A stretch of 63,219 nt of DNA from Streptomyces sp. A3M-1-3 (GTDB lineage Bacteria; Actinomycetota; Actinomycetes; Streptomycetales; Streptomycetaceae), in the NCBI RefSeq assembly GCF_024213665.1, contig NZ_JANAVP010000038.1, forward strand, positions 1-63,219, in the 5' to 3' direction. The notes beneath the pieces are model-generated. The model had not been told where the DNA came from. It was given only the letters and a program-made list of their open reading frames with translations, and did not search any database. Below are positions 44,043-58,612 of the stretch, piece after piece (position 1 is the first letter of the stretch; each line of letters starts with the position of its first letter). Both the position numbers and the translations under genes were made by a program.

Positions 44043-44070
44043 CTTCCCGGACTACCACCTGATGCCCTAG
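43945..44070 (+). pseudogene. 3' remnant of an unidentified gene
   Basis: The frame reads IWAFGASWRGAFVGGHLLVH, then AVTEGPADERLPGNFPDYHL and MP before the TAG at 44068. It has good codon bias but no start. It is head-to-head with the transporter remnant, so one deletion probably removed the 5' halves of two divergent genes, as at about 970. I do not recognise the family. Confidence 0.35.
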
Positions 44071-45371
44071 CCAATGCCTTGGCGGTCGGGGTGCAACGCA
44101 AACCCCCGATCGGCCGCCTCCGGCACCGTACGCTCCACGGCCTGAATGAGGAGCGTACGGTGCCGGACCAGCGGCTCCCGCCGCTCCTCCGGCACGAGCA
44201 ACAGCAGATCGTCGATCGCGGCGAGCAGCCGCCGTGACACCTGCGGACTCCCCACGGCGCATCCCCGGATCTCGGCGAAGCCCAGATCCACCAGATGGGC
44301 CCACTCCGGCACGTCCTGCACCAGCCGCACGGTGCCGCGCGCATCCGGATGCTGCACCTCGCCGAGCGGCCGGTCCGCCACTGCCGCCAGGAACTGCACG
44401 ATCCGGTCCAGACACTGCACGGCGGTCGTCGGATCATTGACGGCGGGCGACAGGGCCCGCAGCCCGATGTCGGACAACTGCCGCAGCCCGAACCCGAGAT
44501 CCTGATGAAAGGAACGCTCGACCCCGACGGACACGGTGTACCGGAGCCCCCGCCGAGGCGGCGCGCCCTCACCATGCACCGCGAGGAGGGGTGTCCCCGG
44601 CACCACGAAATCCCCGATCCGCGGAATCAGCCGCAGCACGACCCCCTGCCGCCGCGCGGCCCGCACCAACCGCGCGACATTCACATCCAGCAGCACCCCG
44701 GCCCGCCCCCGATGCGCGATCCGTGCGGTCTCGGGCGGCAGCGAAGCACCACCGGGCACCACCGCGGGCAGCCGGTGCAGCACCTGAAAGGACTCACGGG
44801 TGATCCGGTCCACGACCGGCCCGATCTGCATCAGCCGCAGCGTCTGCGACACATAGGCAATGAACAGAAACAGACTCAGCAGCACCAGCAGGCTGGTCAG
44901 CACGCTCTGCACCAAGGGCACCGACGTGACGAGCCGCGGATCGGTCTCGCTCTCGTACGAGCTCAGCACCAGCAGCGAGAACAGGAACGTCGCGAGAAAG
45001 ACGGTCAGCGTCAGCTTGCTGATCCGGCTCCGTACGAAGATCCGCACCACCCGCGGAGTGAGCTGCCCGCTGGCCATCTGCACAGCCACCAGCGAGATGC
45101 TGAAGACCACACCGATGAAGGTCATCATCGCCGAGCTGATGGTGGTGACGATCGTCCTGGCATCCTCGGCGATCGACACCAGATCCCCGAGCGCCTCGTA
45201 CGCCTCCCGCTCCTGCAGGTACGCGACAAGCCGCGAATCAACCTCGTCAGCCCCCACCCACAGAAGCATCGCGCCCACCAACCCAACGGTCGGCGCGAAC
45301 CAGAAGGTGTCCCGCAGATGCTCGCGCAGCGGCGAGAGCGGTCGGGGCCGGCGATAGGTGCGATCACTCAC
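44067..45371 (-). CDS. DUF2254 family membrane protein, 434 aa
   Basis: Four N-terminal membrane segments (TFWFAPTVGLVGAMLLWVG, SSAMMTFIGVVFSISLVAVQMASG, LTVFLATFLFSLLVLS, LVQSVLTSLLVLLSLFLFIAYV) are followed by a soluble domain with the DUF2254 block GFGLRQLSDIGLRALSPAVNDPTTAVQCLDRI. The function is unknown; it is a predicted integral inner-membrane protein. GTG 45371 (VSDRTYRRPRP) is chosen as the first start with good coding bias; longer in-frame starts look non-coding. It is monocistronic; its 3' end abuts the remnants at 44070. Confidence 0.88.
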   Translation of the reverse strand: MSDRTYRRPRPLSPLREHLRDTFWFAPTVGLVGAMLLWVGADEVDSRLVAYLQEREAYEALGDLVSIAEDARTIVTTISSAMMTFIGVVFSISLVAVQMASGQLTPRVVRIFVRSRISKLTLTVFLATFLFSLLVLSSYESETDPRLVTSVPLVQSVLTSLLVLLSLFLFIAYVSQTLRLMQIGPVVDRITRESFQVLHRLPAVVPGGASLPPETARIAHRGRAGVLLDVNVARLVRAARRQGVVLRLIPRIGDFVVPGTPLLAVHGEGAPPRRGLRYTVSVGVERSFHQDLGFGLRQLSDIGLRALSPAVNDPTTAVQCLDRIVQFLAAVADRPLGEVQHPDARGTVRLVQDVPEWAHLVDLGFAEIRGCAVGSPQVSRRLLAAIDDLLLLVPEERREPLVRHRTLLIQAVERTVPEAADRGFALHPDRQGIG

Positions 45372-45561
45372 GGACGCGAAGGTACGTTCTGCACTTCTGG
45401 TAGCCGAGCAGCAACAATCGGTAGGCGCGGCGCGGCCCGGTCGCGCCGGGACCCCGATCAGGCCTGCCGCACCCCACTGACCACCGGATATGCAGGTGAG
45501 GGCCACCTCGAACCCCTGGTATTGTTGTCCACGTCGCCACGGGAAACCGGGCGGCCACCTA

Positions 45562-45646
45562 GTCCGGGTGGCGGAATGGCAGACGCGCTAGCTTGAGGTG
45601 CTAGTGCCCTTTATCGGGCGTGGGGGTTCAAGTCCCCCCTCGGACA
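45562..45646 (+). tRNA. tRNA-Leu (anticodon GAG)
   Basis: Class II tRNA of 85 nt. Acceptor GTCCGGG pairs with CTCGGAC followed by discriminator A. D-arm GGCGGAATGGCAGACGC; anticodon stem CTAGC/GCTAG with loop TTGAGGT (GAG); a long variable arm TGCCCTTTATCGGGCG; T-arm GGGGGTTCAAGTCCCCC. No CCA is encoded. It stands alone. It is a potential integration site, but I find no integrase or duplicated tRNA end in the window. Confidence 0.97.
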
Positions 45647-45655
45647 CAGACAGAA

Positions 45656-45687
45656 ACAGAGCCCCACGGCCCACCGTGGGGCTCTGT
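45656..45687 (+). terminator. Terminator after tRNA-Leu
   Basis: A perfect 14-bp stem ACAGAGCCCCACGG/CCGTGGGGCTCTGT with a 4-nt loop, 9 bp after the tRNA. Confidence 0.92.
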
Positions 45688-45786
45688 CGTTGCTGGTCAC
45701 ATGGTAGGTACGGGACGTCGCGAGCGCTGATGCCGTCACCCGTGCGTGGCATCGGCACCCGGCTGCCGCCGGTTGGTCACTAGGCT

Positions 45787-48033
45787 GTGAGAGTGACGTG
45801 GAATGGCGTGCTGAACAATGGACTTGACGACTTTCTCACCTGGTACTCCCGGGAGCGCAGTAACCCCCTTTCCGTCCGCTCTGCGGATACGGTGCTGACA
45901 CTGTTGGCGCTGCGGGGCGCCGATCGTCGCACAGGTGTCCCGGCGCCGACCCCGGATCTCGTACGCCGCGTACTGACCGAGGACCTGCCGACGCTGGTGT
46001 CCGCCGGCCCCGAGGAACTGGCGGACTTTCCCGCCGTACTGTCGGCTCTTGCCGACCGCCTTCGCTCGGCGGGCAGACTGAACGCCAAACGACACGCACG
46101 GCTGCTCGCCGCGGTGAGCGAAGTGCTGCCGGACTTCGAACGGGCGATGACCACTCCCGAGAACATGACCTGGCCGCGCTGGTACGCGTCGCTGATGCGC
46201 GCGGACGAGACGGATACCGATGACCCTGTCGCGGTACGGGAGTGGCTTGCCGCCCACGACCGCACGCCCCGGGCCGACCGGCGGCATCTCCCGGAAACGG
46301 TGAGCCGGCTCGCCCTGTCCGAACGGACCGCTGCCACCCGCGCCCGGGTGTCCGAGATGCTGCTCGCCGCGGTCGTGGCCGATCTGGAGCGGACGTCGAC
46401 GGTCGAGCCGCTGCTGGCCGGACTGCCCCTCGACAGGGGGGACTTGGACGAGGATCAACTCGTCGACGCGCTTGAGCGCACCCGGGACGGGCTGCTGGAC
46501 CGGTGGACCGCACAGGGCCTCGCCGAGGCGTTCGACGGTACGTTCGCCCATCTGGCCCCCGCGGTGGACGCGTACCCCTACCTGGCGCTCGCGGACACGC
46601 TGCTGGATGACCACCTCTCCTACTACGGTGACTCATTCGTCCCGCTTCCTACGCCGGCCGAGCTGCCCACCCCCGCCGAACTGCCGGACCTGGTCCGGGC
46701 GGCGCCGCTGCCCGCCACCCTCGCCGCAGCCGCTCACGATCCGTCGGCGGCCGGTGCGGAGGCCCGCGAACTCGCCGTCCGCTGCGGCTTCTTGCAGCCC
46801 AGCGAGACAAGCGCCCGACAGTCGGGTGAAGCTGCCTCCGTATGGACAGCCGGCACTCCCGACGAGCTGATCGAGCTGGGCGCCGATGTGCTCGCTGTGC
46901 TGGTGGCACGGCTGGCCGACGACAGCGACGAGGAGTACGCGCAGGACGCTCCTCATCTGCTGTACACCCTTTATCAGCGGGGAGGCTCAGTGGGATCTGT
47001 GGCCCGGACGGCCGCCGAGTACGAGGCATGGATGGTCGACCCGGACCTCGAGGACACCGGGGTGGTGGTGCCGGGTTCGGCTCCGGCCGGGTATGTCACA
47101 CCGGCCCCGGAGGAGTTGTCGGCGCTGCTCGGCCTGCCTGGCATGGACGAGGCGGACCGCACCGCACTCGACGGCCCCGCTCGGGCGCTGGCGTCCGTCA
47201 TCGACCGGCTCGCGGAGTCGGGGGTGGTCTTCCGCACCGGCGACGCCTTCGGCCTCACGCCGCTCGGCTCCGCCCTGACGCGTTACGTGCTGCTCGCCGG
47301 TCGGGTCGCGGCACCCGACCGCACGGCTGTCCGCGCCTGGGACGCGGCCACAATGGTCCAGGCCGCACAGGAGTGGCCGCGCGAGGCCGCGGCCCGCACG
47401 CTCGCGGACTGGCTCGACGGCCACGACGGCGGCGCCGAAGCGTGGAGTGACCTGATCGCCGCCATCGGCTCCCGCAACCGAGGCACCATCGAAGCCGCAT
47501 ACACTCGTGTCCTTTTCACTCTTCTCGACACAGCCGCAGCTCCTGCCGGCGCCTTGCAGGGAGCTCTCTCCGACCCCGTACTCGGGGCGTACGCGCATCA
47601 GGCTCTTCTCGCGCGCGGCGATAAGCCGGACGAGGATCAGGTGTCGCTGAGTGCGCGGGCTACGCTGCTCATCGATCAGCTGGATGCCTGGTACGGCAAG
47701 GAGCAGCGAGCCGCCCTGCTGGCCGGCATCGCGGCGGACCGGAGCGACGAGGACGAGCCCCGGACCGCGCCCGGCTCCCCCGTCCTGACTGCTGCCTTCG
47801 ACAGGGCCGCCGCGACCTGGCCCGCTGGTGCCCCCGCACTGATCGCCGCCCTCGCCGCGGCGGACCCCTACCGGGCGTACCAGGTGCTCGACCGACTGGG
47901 CCGATGCCACCCGGACCCGGGCGTGGCGGCGGCCGCCGCCCGTGTCGCGAGCTCCGCCAATCCCTTTGAGACGGGGCGGAAGGCGGGACGCCGGGGCCCG
48001 GGCAAGAAGAAGCGCAAGCCGCGCCGTCGCTGA
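45787..48033 (+). CDS. Large hypothetical protein, 748 aa
   Basis: I do not recognise any family. The protein is soluble, helical and Ala/Asp/Glu-rich, with no signal or membrane segment. Visible marks are a short duplicated TPAEL in FVPLPTPAELPTPAELPDL, two winged-helix-like stretches (VIDRLAESGVVFRTGDAFGLTPLGSALTRY), HEAT-like Ala-rich helices toward the end, and a strongly basic nucleic-acid-binding-type tail (RKAGRRGPGKKKRKPRRR). The start is GTG 45787, or GTG 45793. It lies between tRNA-Leu and a decayed P-loop gene on the opposite strand, 1.4 kb from the defence cassette; a link to it is unproven. Confidence 0.75.
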   Translation: MRVTWNGVLNNGLDDFLTWYSRERSNPLSVRSADTVLTLLALRGADRRTGVPAPTPDLVRRVLTEDLPTLVSAGPEELADFPAVLSALADRLRSAGRLNAKRHARLLAAVSEVLPDFERAMTTPENMTWPRWYASLMRADETDTDDPVAVREWLAAHDRTPRADRRHLPETVSRLALSERTAATRARVSEMLLAAVVADLERTSTVEPLLAGLPLDRGDLDEDQLVDALERTRDGLLDRWTAQGLAEAFDGTFAHLAPAVDAYPYLALADTLLDDHLSYYGDSFVPLPTPAELPTPAELPDLVRAAPLPATLAAAAHDPSAAGAEARELAVRCGFLQPSETSARQSGEAASVWTAGTPDELIELGADVLAVLVARLADDSDEEYAQDAPHLLYTLYQRGGSVGSVARTAAEYEAWMVDPDLEDTGVVVPGSAPAGYVTPAPEELSALLGLPGMDEADRTALDGPARALASVIDRLAESGVVFRTGDAFGLTPLGSALTRYVLLAGRVAAPDRTAVRAWDAATMVQAAQEWPREAAARTLADWLDGHDGGAEAWSDLIAAIGSRNRGTIEAAYTRVLFTLLDTAAAPAGALQGALSDPVLGAYAHQALLARGDKPDEDQVSLSARATLLIDQLDAWYGKEQRAALLAGIAADRSDEDEPRTAPGSPVLTAAFDRAAATWPAGAPALIAALAAADPYRAYQVLDRLGRCHPDPGVAAAAARVASSANPFETGRKAGRRGPGKKKRKPRRR

Positions 48034-48960
48034 CTCCCGGGCAGAGCGTCGCGCACGTTCATGCCGCTGTAGTCGTCCCGCGCATACCGGGCGAGTTGGG
48101 TCGCGCGCCCCAGGTCGTCCGTATAGGGGTCCACTTTGGTGGACTTGACCTTGCCTGCGTGATCGCCGGGTATGCGAATTCCTCACGCTCCGACCGCTTG
48201 TCCGGTCGCCAGACCTTGCCATTGTTCAGGATGCCGTCGAGCCGGGTCTTGTCGTCGCCGTCGAGCGTGGCTGTCGATCCGCCCCCGTTGGGCAGGAGCC
48301 GCTCGACCGTGCCGTCGGCGTTCAGCAGGTACATCGGAACGTCGTCGCCGAGGCCCTCTCCGGCTCGGCGGCCGGATGCTGCTGCCCGTCCGTACGGCCG
48401 GGCAGCCATTCCTCGCGACGCCGCTGGTCCGTCCACTGCTCCAGGTCCAGATTGGGCTCGGCAGTGCCATCCCCTGCGAGCATCAAATGCGCCGGACTTC
48501 CCGTAGGGGCCTCGACGATCAGCCGGACGTGCGACAACCGCCGCAGGTCCAGGACCATTTCCGCAAGCCGGAAGTCGCGCAGGTCCGGCAGGACAATAGC
48601 CGTGCGGCGTACATCAACCGCCAGCGCCCGCACCAGTTCGCCCGGGGCGCGAGCCACGACCCCCAGCTGGTCGGCCAGCGACCTACTGCGCCCAGGACGC
48701 TTCCCTCTGCGGACGGGACCACCGCGTGGACCGCGCGCTCGGCCGGCGTACCCGGCCGGCTGCCGTGGTGGACGAGCCAGGCGAGCAGAGCGGACTTTCC
48801 ACTGCCCGGCGATCCGGACACGAGACACAGGCGCGGCGCGCGCGGGTCGGCCAACCAGTGGTTTCAGCCGTGGGGATCGCCGCTGCAAGCGCGCGAGCGG
48901 AGGCGAGGCGGCGCCCGTGTGGAAGTGGTCGGCCAGAAGTGCAGTCGCCGAGAGGGATGC
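48034..48960 (-). pseudogene. Decayed P-loop ATPase gene
   Basis: Fragments read leftwards in changing frames: LAAAIPTAETTG, then LADPRAPRLCLVSGSPGSGKSALLAWLVHHG (Walker A GSPGSGKS), then SLADQLGVVARAPGELVRAL with RRTAIVLPDLRDFRLAEMV and HVRLIVEAPTGSPAHLML, then DVPMYLLNADGTVERLLP, then DPYTDDLGRATQLARYARDD and MNVRDALPG. At least three frameshifts (near 48850, 48680 and 48370, with another near 48150) break it. The 3' end runs into the convergent 748-aa gene. It looks like an AAA/NTPase-type Streptomyces protein, but I cannot name the family. Confidence 0.6.
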
Positions 48961-49033
48961 CTCCGCTCCTCCGCTTGTGTGCTTTCCGTGCGTGGCCGTG
49001 CAGCCTTCTTCACTTCTCGCGTGCCGTCAGTAG

Positions 49034-49047
49034 TTGACAGGTGTCAA
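49034..49047. promoter_or_regulatory. Inverted repeat TTGACA-GG-TGTCAA
   Basis: A perfect 6-bp inverted repeat with a 2-nt centre, about 360 bp upstream of the defence cassette. TTGACA also matches a -35 hexamer. It may be an operator; no regulator gene is next to it. Confidence 0.35.
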
Positions 49048-49397
49048 TCGGTGTTTTCGGGCGGAGCCCAAGCCGTGGCAGCTCCGGGATCAGCCGCGCT
49101 CGCGCGGTGTCGACCAGCGCCAGTTCCGCCGTTTCCATGTCGAAGGCGGCGCGTGGCACGACACCATGGTTCGCGGCCGGCTTGAGGTTGCGGTACAGGG
49201 GCTGCGAGCGAGGGGGTCACAGTACGCTCGTTGCGTTGACGATGTAAACACCCCAACAGCTAGGCCGCCAACGGTTCTTCGTATACGCTTCCGGAGGTCG
49301 GGCTACCCCTTCTGTCTTTGGGGAGGCCCAACAGCCGCTGTGGGGAGGCGTGTTGTCCTGGCTGGGACCACACGGGGAGAGCGCACGAGGAGTGGCA
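49048..49397. other. Leader region of the defence cassette with a small minus-strand coding relic
   Basis: On the minus strand, about 49030-49210 reads AAFDMETAELALVDTARARL and IPELPRLGL with good codon bias but no start, a likely relic of a lost gene. The remainder to 49397 is less GC-rich around 49225-49290 and should contain the promoter of the kinase-helicase gene. I see no repeats or RNA genes. Confidence 0.4.
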
Positions 49398-55670
<6,273 letters not shown>

Positions 55671-55699
55671 CCTCTCACGACGAGGACTTGACGACTTAC

Positions 55700-58612
55700 A
55701 TGTCACTTACATACTCCGCCGGGTCCCTGGTGACGGCCCGTGGCCGCGAATGGGTCGTGCTCCCGGAGAGCGCCTCCGACATGCTCGTCCTGCGCCCCCT
55801 CGGCGGTTCAGACGACGACATCGCCGCCGTGTTCCCCGCCTTCGAGGACGTGAAGGGCGCCGAGTTCGCCCCACCGGAGCCCTCGGACCTCGGCGACCAG
55901 CGCGCAGCCGGCCTGCTGCGCACCGCCCTGCGCATCGGATTCCGCTCCGGCGCGGGCCCCTTCCGCTCCCTCGCCGGAATCGCGGTGGAGCCCCGCGCCT
56001 ACCAGCTGGTGCCGCTGCTCATGGCACTGCGTCAGCAGACCGTACGCCTGCTCATCTCCGACGACGTCGGCATCGGCAAGACCGTCGAGGCGGGCCTCAT
56101 AGCCAGCGAGCTGCTGGCCCAGGGCGAGGCGACCGGCCTCGCCGTCCTGTGCTCGCCCGCGCTGGCCGAGCAGTGGCAGGCGGAGCTGCGCACCAAGTTC
56201 GCCATCGACGCCGAGCTTGTTCTCTCCTCCACGGTCTCCCGCCTGGAGCGGGGCCTGGACCTGGGCCAGTCCCTCTTCGACAAGTATCCGCACGTGATCG
56301 TCTCGACCGACTTCATCAAGTCGACCCGTCACCGCGACGACTTCGTGCGCCACTGCCCCGACCTGGTCATCGTCGACGAGGCGCATACCTGCGTCGCCGC
56401 CGACGACACCTCGACCGGCTCCCAGAACCAGCTCCGCTACGAGCTGCTGCGCCGCGTAGCAGAGGACGCCAACCGGCACCTGCTCCTGGTGACGGCCACC
56501 CCGCACAGCGGCAAGGAGTCCGCGTTCCGCAATCTGCTCGGCCTGGTCAAGCCCGAGCTGGCGAACGTGAACCTGGAATCGGAGGGGGGCCGTAAGCTCC
56601 TCGCCCACCACTTCGTGGCGCGCAAGCGGGCCGACGTACGCCAGTACCTCACCAAGGAGGACGGGCTCGCCGACGACAGCCTCGCCGAGAAGACCGCGTT
56701 CCCCTCGGACCGCTACTTCAAGGACGAAACGTACAAGCTGTCCCCGGCCTACCGCGCCCTGCTCGACGACGCCATCGCGTACGCGAGCGACCGCGTCGAG
56801 GCGGCCGGCTCACAGGGCAAGCGCGAGGCCCGTATCGCCTGGTGGTCCGCGATCGCGCTGCTTCGCTCCCTCGTCTCCTCGCCGCGCGCCGCCGCGCAGA
56901 CCCTGCGTACGCGCTCCGCCGCGGCGGCCGCCGCCAGCGCGGAGGAGGCCGACAAGCTCGGCGCGCCGCTCACCCGCGACTCCGCCGACAGCGACGCCCT
57001 CGAAGGCCTCGACGTGGCCCCCGGCGCCGAGACCGAGGGCGCGGGCGCCCGCCTGGCCGAACTGGCGGAGCGCGCGGCGACGTTGGAGGGTCCGGCGGAG
57101 GACCTCAAGCTGAAGGCCCTCGTCAAGCACCTCAAGGCCCTCCTCGCCGACGGCTACAACCCGATCGTCTTCTGCCGCTACATCCCGACGGCCGAGTACG
57201 TCGCCGAGCATCTCGACAAGAAGCTCGGTGCCAAGACCGTCGTACGCGCCGTCACCGGCACCCTCTCGCCGCAGCAGCGCACCGAACGCATCGAGAAACT
57301 GGCCGACGACGCCGGCGACGACCAGGCCGCCCGCCGCGTCCTCATCGCCACCGACTGTCTCTCCGAGGGTGTCAACCTCCAGCACCACTTCGACGCTGTT
57401 GTCCACTACGACCTGGCTTGGAACCCGACCCGTCATGACCAGCGCGAGGGTCGCGTCGACCGATACGGCCAGAAGCGCGACGAAGTCCGCGTCATCACCC
57501 TCTACGGCGCGGACAACGGCATCGACGGCAAGGTCCTCGAGGTCCTCATCAAGAAGTACCGCCAGATCCGCAAGGACCTCGGCATCGCCGTCTCCGTACC
57601 CGATGAGATGTCCTCGGGCGTGACGGACGCGATCGTTGAATGGCTGCTGATGCGCGACCGCGAGAACGAGGACGCACTCTTCAGCGCGGACGCGTTCAAG
57701 GTGAGCACCGCCCAGCTGGAGAGCGACTGGAACTCGGCGGCCGACCGCGAGAAAGCGTCCCGCTCACGGTTCGCCCAGCGGTCCATCCACCCGGAGGACG
57801 TCGCGCTCGAGGTCACGGCGGTCCGCGATGCCCTCGGCAGCGCGGGCGAGATCGCCACCTTCGTACGCGAGTCGCTGACCGCGCTCGGAGGTGTCCTGCG
57901 CGACGCGGGCGAGGACTTCACGGCGCAGGTCCGCGGTACTCCCATCGGTCTGCAGGACGCGCTCGCGCCGACGGTAGGCGCGGACGCGATCGAGAAGGAC
58001 CGCCCGATCCCGTTCCGCGCCGACCCGGCGGTGGCGCGCGGCGAGGCTGCCCTCGTCCGTACGGACCCGGTGGTCGGCGCGCTGGCCGCGCAGGTCCTGA
58101 ACGCGGCCCTGGACAAGGAGGCGGACGGGGTGCGTCCGGCCCGGCGGTGCGGGGTGATCACTACGGACGCAGTCGCCACGCGTACGACGCTGCTGCTCGT
58201 CCGCTACCGCTTCCACCTCACGCTGCCGTCGCGCAGCGGCGACAAGCAGCTGGTGGCGGAGGACGCCCGACTGCTCGCCTTCCGCGGCTCCCCGAAGAAC
58301 GCGGAGTGGCTGGCGCAGGAGGAGGCACTGGCGCTGCTCGACGCGACCGCGTCCGAGAACACGGACTCGCACTTCGGCGAACGGACGATGACCCGCATCC
58401 TCGGCCAACTGCCGGAGGCATCCGACTATTTGGAGTCGTACGGTGACGAGCTGGCCGCCGATCTCGATGCCTCGCACCGTCGGGTACGTGCCGCCTACGG
58501 CGAGATCGTCCGAGGGCTGAGCGTCACCGCCCAGAAGCCCGCCGACATCCTCGGCGCCTACGTCTACATGCCCGCCACCCCGTCCGCTTCCGCCGGAGAG
58601 GCCACCGCCTGA
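55700..58612 (+). CDS. drmD: DISARM-type SNF2-like helicase DrmD, 970 aa
   Basis: It opens SLVTARGREWVVLPES and GFRSGAGPFRSLAGIAVEPR, matching DrmD. Helicase motifs: Walker A DDVGIGKTVEA (Lys127), DEAH at Asp226 (VIVDEAHTC), TATPHSGKE, FCRYIPTAEYVAEHL, IATDCLSEGVNLQ and motif VI EGRVDRYGQKR near residue 583. The C-terminal 380 residues are DrmD-specific. DrmD is the class 1 DISARM helicase/translocase thought to act on phage DNA. ATG 55700 lies 29 bp after the fusion gene, with GAGGA 13 nt upstream; the stop overlaps the drmMI start (TGATG). It is intact. Confidence 0.9.
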   Translation: MSLTYSAGSLVTARGREWVVLPESASDMLVLRPLGGSDDDIAAVFPAFEDVKGAEFAPPEPSDLGDQRAAGLLRTALRIGFRSGAGPFRSLAGIAVEPRAYQLVPLLMALRQQTVRLLISDDVGIGKTVEAGLIASELLAQGEATGLAVLCSPALAEQWQAELRTKFAIDAELVLSSTVSRLERGLDLGQSLFDKYPHVIVSTDFIKSTRHRDDFVRHCPDLVIVDEAHTCVAADDTSTGSQNQLRYELLRRVAEDANRHLLLVTATPHSGKESAFRNLLGLVKPELANVNLESEGGRKLLAHHFVARKRADVRQYLTKEDGLADDSLAEKTAFPSDRYFKDETYKLSPAYRALLDDAIAYASDRVEAAGSQGKREARIAWWSAIALLRSLVSSPRAAAQTLRTRSAAAAAASAEEADKLGAPLTRDSADSDALEGLDVAPGAETEGAGARLAELAERAATLEGPAEDLKLKALVKHLKALLADGYNPIVFCRYIPTAEYVAEHLDKKLGAKTVVRAVTGTLSPQQRTERIEKLADDAGDDQAARRVLIATDCLSEGVNLQHHFDAVVHYDLAWNPTRHDQREGRVDRYGQKRDEVRVITLYGADNGIDGKVLEVLIKKYRQIRKDLGIAVSVPDEMSSGVTDAIVEWLLMRDRENEDALFSADAFKVSTAQLESDWNSAADREKASRSRFAQRSIHPEDVALEVTAVRDALGSAGEIATFVRESLTALGGVLRDAGEDFTAQVRGTPIGLQDALAPTVGADAIEKDRPIPFRADPAVARGEAALVRTDPVVGALAAQVLNAALDKEADGVRPARRCGVITTDAVATRTTLLLVRYRFHLTLPSRSGDKQLVAEDARLLAFRGSPKNAEWLAQEEALALLDATASENTDSHFGERTMTRILGQLPEASDYLESYGDELAADLDASHRRVRAAYGEIVRGLSVTAQKPADILGAYVYMPATPSASAGEATA

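Noticed and set aside
45562..45646. tRNA-Leu as the attachment site of an integrated element carrying the defence genes
   Set aside because: No integrase, no relaxase and no repeated tRNA 3' end are visible in the window.
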